Shown one piece after another: positions 31,197 through 32,883 of a stretch of 32,883 nucleotides of DNA. This DNA is from an uncultured Lactobacillus sp. (GTDB taxonomy: Bacteria; Bacillota; Bacilli; Lactobacillales; Lactobacillaceae). Under the pieces are notes generated by a model. It ran no database searches. It worked only from the letters and a program-made list of their open reading frames with translations, and was not told the DNA's origin. Made by a program: the position numbers and the translations under genes. The number at the start of each line of letters is the position of its first letter. Position 1 is the stretch's first letter. The stretch spans positions 1 through 32,883 of the forward strand of contig CAMFOZ010000005.1 in assembly GCA_945971245.1 (NCBI GenBank), written 5' to 3'.

Positions 31197-32303
31197 TTGA
31201 AAATCCATATTCATCGTCGTCACATCTCCCTTGTCTTGGCCTTCTTCCTCCTCTTCCTGGCAATTACCTACTGGGGAACCGTCGCCAAGTTCTTAAAGAC
31301 CATTTTGGGAGCGGCCATGCCTCTCTTGATCGGGTGCGTGGTTGCCTACATCGTCAACCTCCTTCTCCGTCAGTATGAACACCTCTACTTACGCCTCTTT
31401 CCCGGTCCTAAGGCACGCCGCTTCAAGCGGGCCGTCAGCATTGTCCTGTCATACCTGTCGATCATCATCATCGTCGCCCTGGTCATTCGCCTGGTAATTC
31501 CCGAAATCGTCAGTTGTGTTAAGCTCTTGATCTCCAACCATAGTCGGGTCATCAACCGTCTAATCAGCACCATCCAGGAGAACAGCAGCTTCAAGGACTT
31601 CTGGAAGAGTTTTGATCCTAAGCACTTTAATTGGAACAAGATTGGCAAATACATCGGCTACGGGGTCGGCGGGACCATGAAGACCGTCATGTCCACCGCC
31701 AGTTCGATTGTCTCCGCCACAACAACTGCGGTGGTTGCCTTCTTCTTCTCGATCTACCTCCTGATTTATAAGGAGATGCTGGCCCGGCAGTTCCACAAGG
31801 TGATGGATACCTACTTCAGCAAGATCAAGGACCCGGTCATGCACGTCATCAAGACCTTCGACGATAGCTACAGCAACTACATCATCGGCCAGTGCAAGGA
31901 CGCTGCTATCCTGGGGGTGGCCTGCTTTATCGGAATGAAGCTCCTCGGGATCCCTTATGCCTCCATGATCGGGGTCGTCACCTTCTTCGGTGCTCTGATT
32001 CCGATCATCGGGGCCATTCTAGGGGCCAGTGTGGGGGTTGTCCTGATCTTTGCCGTGTCCCCGTTTAAAGCCCTGGTCTTCTTGATCTTCATCATCGTCC
32101 TCCAACAATTTGATAACCGGGTCACCTATCCCCTGGTTGTCGGCAAGAGTATCGGCCTACCCAGTGTTTGGGTATTCGCCGCCGTCATCATCGGTGGGGG
32201 AATCTCCGGTATTTTGGGGATGATGCTCACCGTACCGCTGTTCGCTGCGATCTACAAGCTCGTGGCTGAAGATGTTCAACGGCGCCATCCAAAAGTTAAT
32301 TAA
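31197..32303 (+). CDS. AI-2E family transporter
   Basis: A 368-residue protein with seven to eight membrane segments. Two near the N-terminus are followed by a hydrophilic stretch (about 105-150), then the C-terminal membrane block. The family marker is the late sequence FFGALIPIIGAILGA, followed by the polar VLQQFDNRVTYPLVVGKSIGLP. Family members export autoinducer-2 or act as Na+/H+ antiporters; the role here is open. TTG start after AAAGGAGG, overlapping the end of the previous gene, with which it forms an operon. A terminator follows. Confidence 0.9.
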   Translation: MKIHIHRRHISLVLAFFLLFLAITYWGTVAKFLKTILGAAMPLLIGCVVAYIVNLLLRQYEHLYLRLFPGPKARRFKRAVSIVLSYLSIIIIVALVIRLVIPEIVSCVKLLISNHSRVINRLISTIQENSSFKDFWKSFDPKHFNWNKIGKYIGYGVGGTMKTVMSTASSIVSATTTAVVAFFFSIYLLIYKEMLARQFHKVMDTYFSKIKDPVMHVIKTFDDSYSNYIIGQCKDAAILGVACFIGMKLLGIPYASMIGVVTFFGALIPIIGAILGASVGVVLIFAVSPFKALVFLIFIIVLQQFDNRVTYPLVVGKSIGLPSVWVFAAVIIGGGISGILGMMLTVPLFAAIYKLVAEDVQRRHPKVN

Positions 32304-32312
32304 TAGTAATTC

Positions 32313-32361
32313 AAAAAGCGCGAACCAGAAGTCAGTTACGATTTCTGGTTCGCGCTTTTTT
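32313..32361. terminator. Bidirectional intrinsic terminator
   Basis: AAAAAGCGCGAACCAGAA pairs with TTTCTGGTTCGCGCTTTTTT around an 11-nt loop, between the AI-2E gene and the convergent partial gene. Confidence 0.92.
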
Positions 32362-32368
32362 ATCTTAT

Positions 32369-32881
32369 TTATTGTTTTTGTGATACTCCCGTCGTTGCAT
32401 CCGGGTCTGTTGTCTCAGTTGCCGAGTAGTCGGTATCATCACTGACTACCGCGCCATCCTGATAGTGCTTCCTGTGGCGTTCTTCTTGCGGCAGGCCCAG
32501 GGCGATCGACCACTCTTTAGTGGGATGGTGAACCCGCCCCGTGATATTCTGCACGTCAATCGCCCACGTTGGCACGTCTTTAACATCTTCGGCAGCAATT
32601 GCGACCGGAATCGTATTGACGTAGTGGTGGATAATCGTCCGCAGGGCAAATAATTTCTCCTGCGGATCCGTCAGTTGTCGTGGGATCCCATTACCGATCA
32701 CACTCATAAATGATGGGCCAAAGTCACCAATCCGCGGTGGGGTGTAGATTAAATTTTCGTGACCATGATCAGTCTCAAAGCCGATCACTTTTCCGGCATT
32801 CAGTGCAGCGGCTTTCTCACCATCCCCCGTACCATGAATGTAGATCGTGTAGTGACCATCCGCCCCTTCCTGGTAGCCGTA
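32369..32881 (-). CDS. Unrecognised protein, C-terminal part (partial)
   Basis: At least 170 residues are open to the window edge on the minus strand. The visible portion is soluble, with a beta-like start (YTIYIHGTGDGEKAAALNAG) and a mixed alpha/beta domain. It ends in a low-complexity Asp/Thr-rich tail (DDTDYSATETTDPDATTG), as often seen at ends of exported proteins. A GTG at 32788 could read as a start but has no ribosome binding site and lies mid-domain, so the gene continues beyond the window. I do not recognise the family. Confidence 0.7.
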   Translation of the reverse strand, partial: YGYQEGADGHYTIYIHGTGDGEKAAALNAGKVIGFETDHGHENLIYTPPRIGDFGPSFMSVIGNGIPRQLTDPQEKLFALRTIIHHYVNTIPVAIAAEDVKDVPTWAIDVQNITGRVHHPTKEWSIALGLPQEERHRKHYQDGAVVSDDTDYSATETTDPDATTGVSQKQ

Positions 32882-32883
32882 AT

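Overview
The window is a gene-dense chromosomal segment of a heterofermentative lactic acid bacterium. Supporting traits are a phosphoketolase gene with highly expressed-looking features, a TPP-riboswitch-controlled ECF vitamin transporter, lipoate ligase scavenging, BrnQ amino-acid uptake, a C69 dipeptidase and strong AAGGAG ribosome binding sites. The base composition, roughly half G+C by eye, with GC-rich third codon positions, fits a high-GC Limosilactobacillus (fermentum/oris/antri/pontis-like). The genus assignment is inference. No rRNA, tRNA, insertion sequence, prophage or CRISPR array was seen.

Layout. 1-400: the 3' end of a nucleoside hydrolase gene. 385-1687 (minus): a TauE/SafE-type exporter followed by a TetR regulator. 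1760-4596 (plus): promoter, TPP riboswitch with terminator, then ykoE-ykoD-ykoC, a complete ECF-type thiamine/HMP importer. 4634-7096: a small DUF4870-like membrane protein and a long CPA1 Na+/H+ antiporter. 7130-8537 (minus): an alpha/beta hydrolase and a DUF1304-like membrane protein. 8604-9884: an XRE regulator and a methyltransferase-like protein as a pair. 10065-11231: an MFS exporter. 11296-11516: an intergenic stretch holding what looks like an autonomous minus-strand small transcript. 11517-13489 (minus): an overlapping pair of unknown genes and lipoate-protein ligase. 13670-16069: UspA and a TetM-like translation GTPase. 16133-19410 (minus): a small membrane protein, a HAD phosphatase, a ROK kinase and BrnQ. 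19623-22421: a LytTR response regulator and a GHKL histidine kinase with an opposing zinc-ribbon membrane protein gene between them. 22573-24984 (minus): phosphoketolase. 25252-26364: an acyltransferase-3 gene broken by one in-frame stop. 26420-29308: a GntR/UTRA regulator divergent from a YbaK-type deacylase, then dipeptidase PepD. 29373-32881: an unidentified membrane protein, a TIM-barrel isomerase-like protein plus AI-2E transporter pair, and a partial unknown protein.

Most units are one to three genes long and end in strong, often bidirectional, intrinsic terminators. The best candidates for something undescribed are: the minus-strand unit at about 11296-11513 (consensus-like promoter, about 180-nt transcript able to fold into a long interrupted hairpin, perfect terminator, and an overlapping Cys-rich reading frame); the split LytTR/GHKL system with 20-bp-period direct repeats upstream; 21-bp-period repeats in the GntR-ybaK divergent region; and a possible attenuator-like leader before the MFS gene. 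All functional statements rest on motif recognition by eye; no database search was run.
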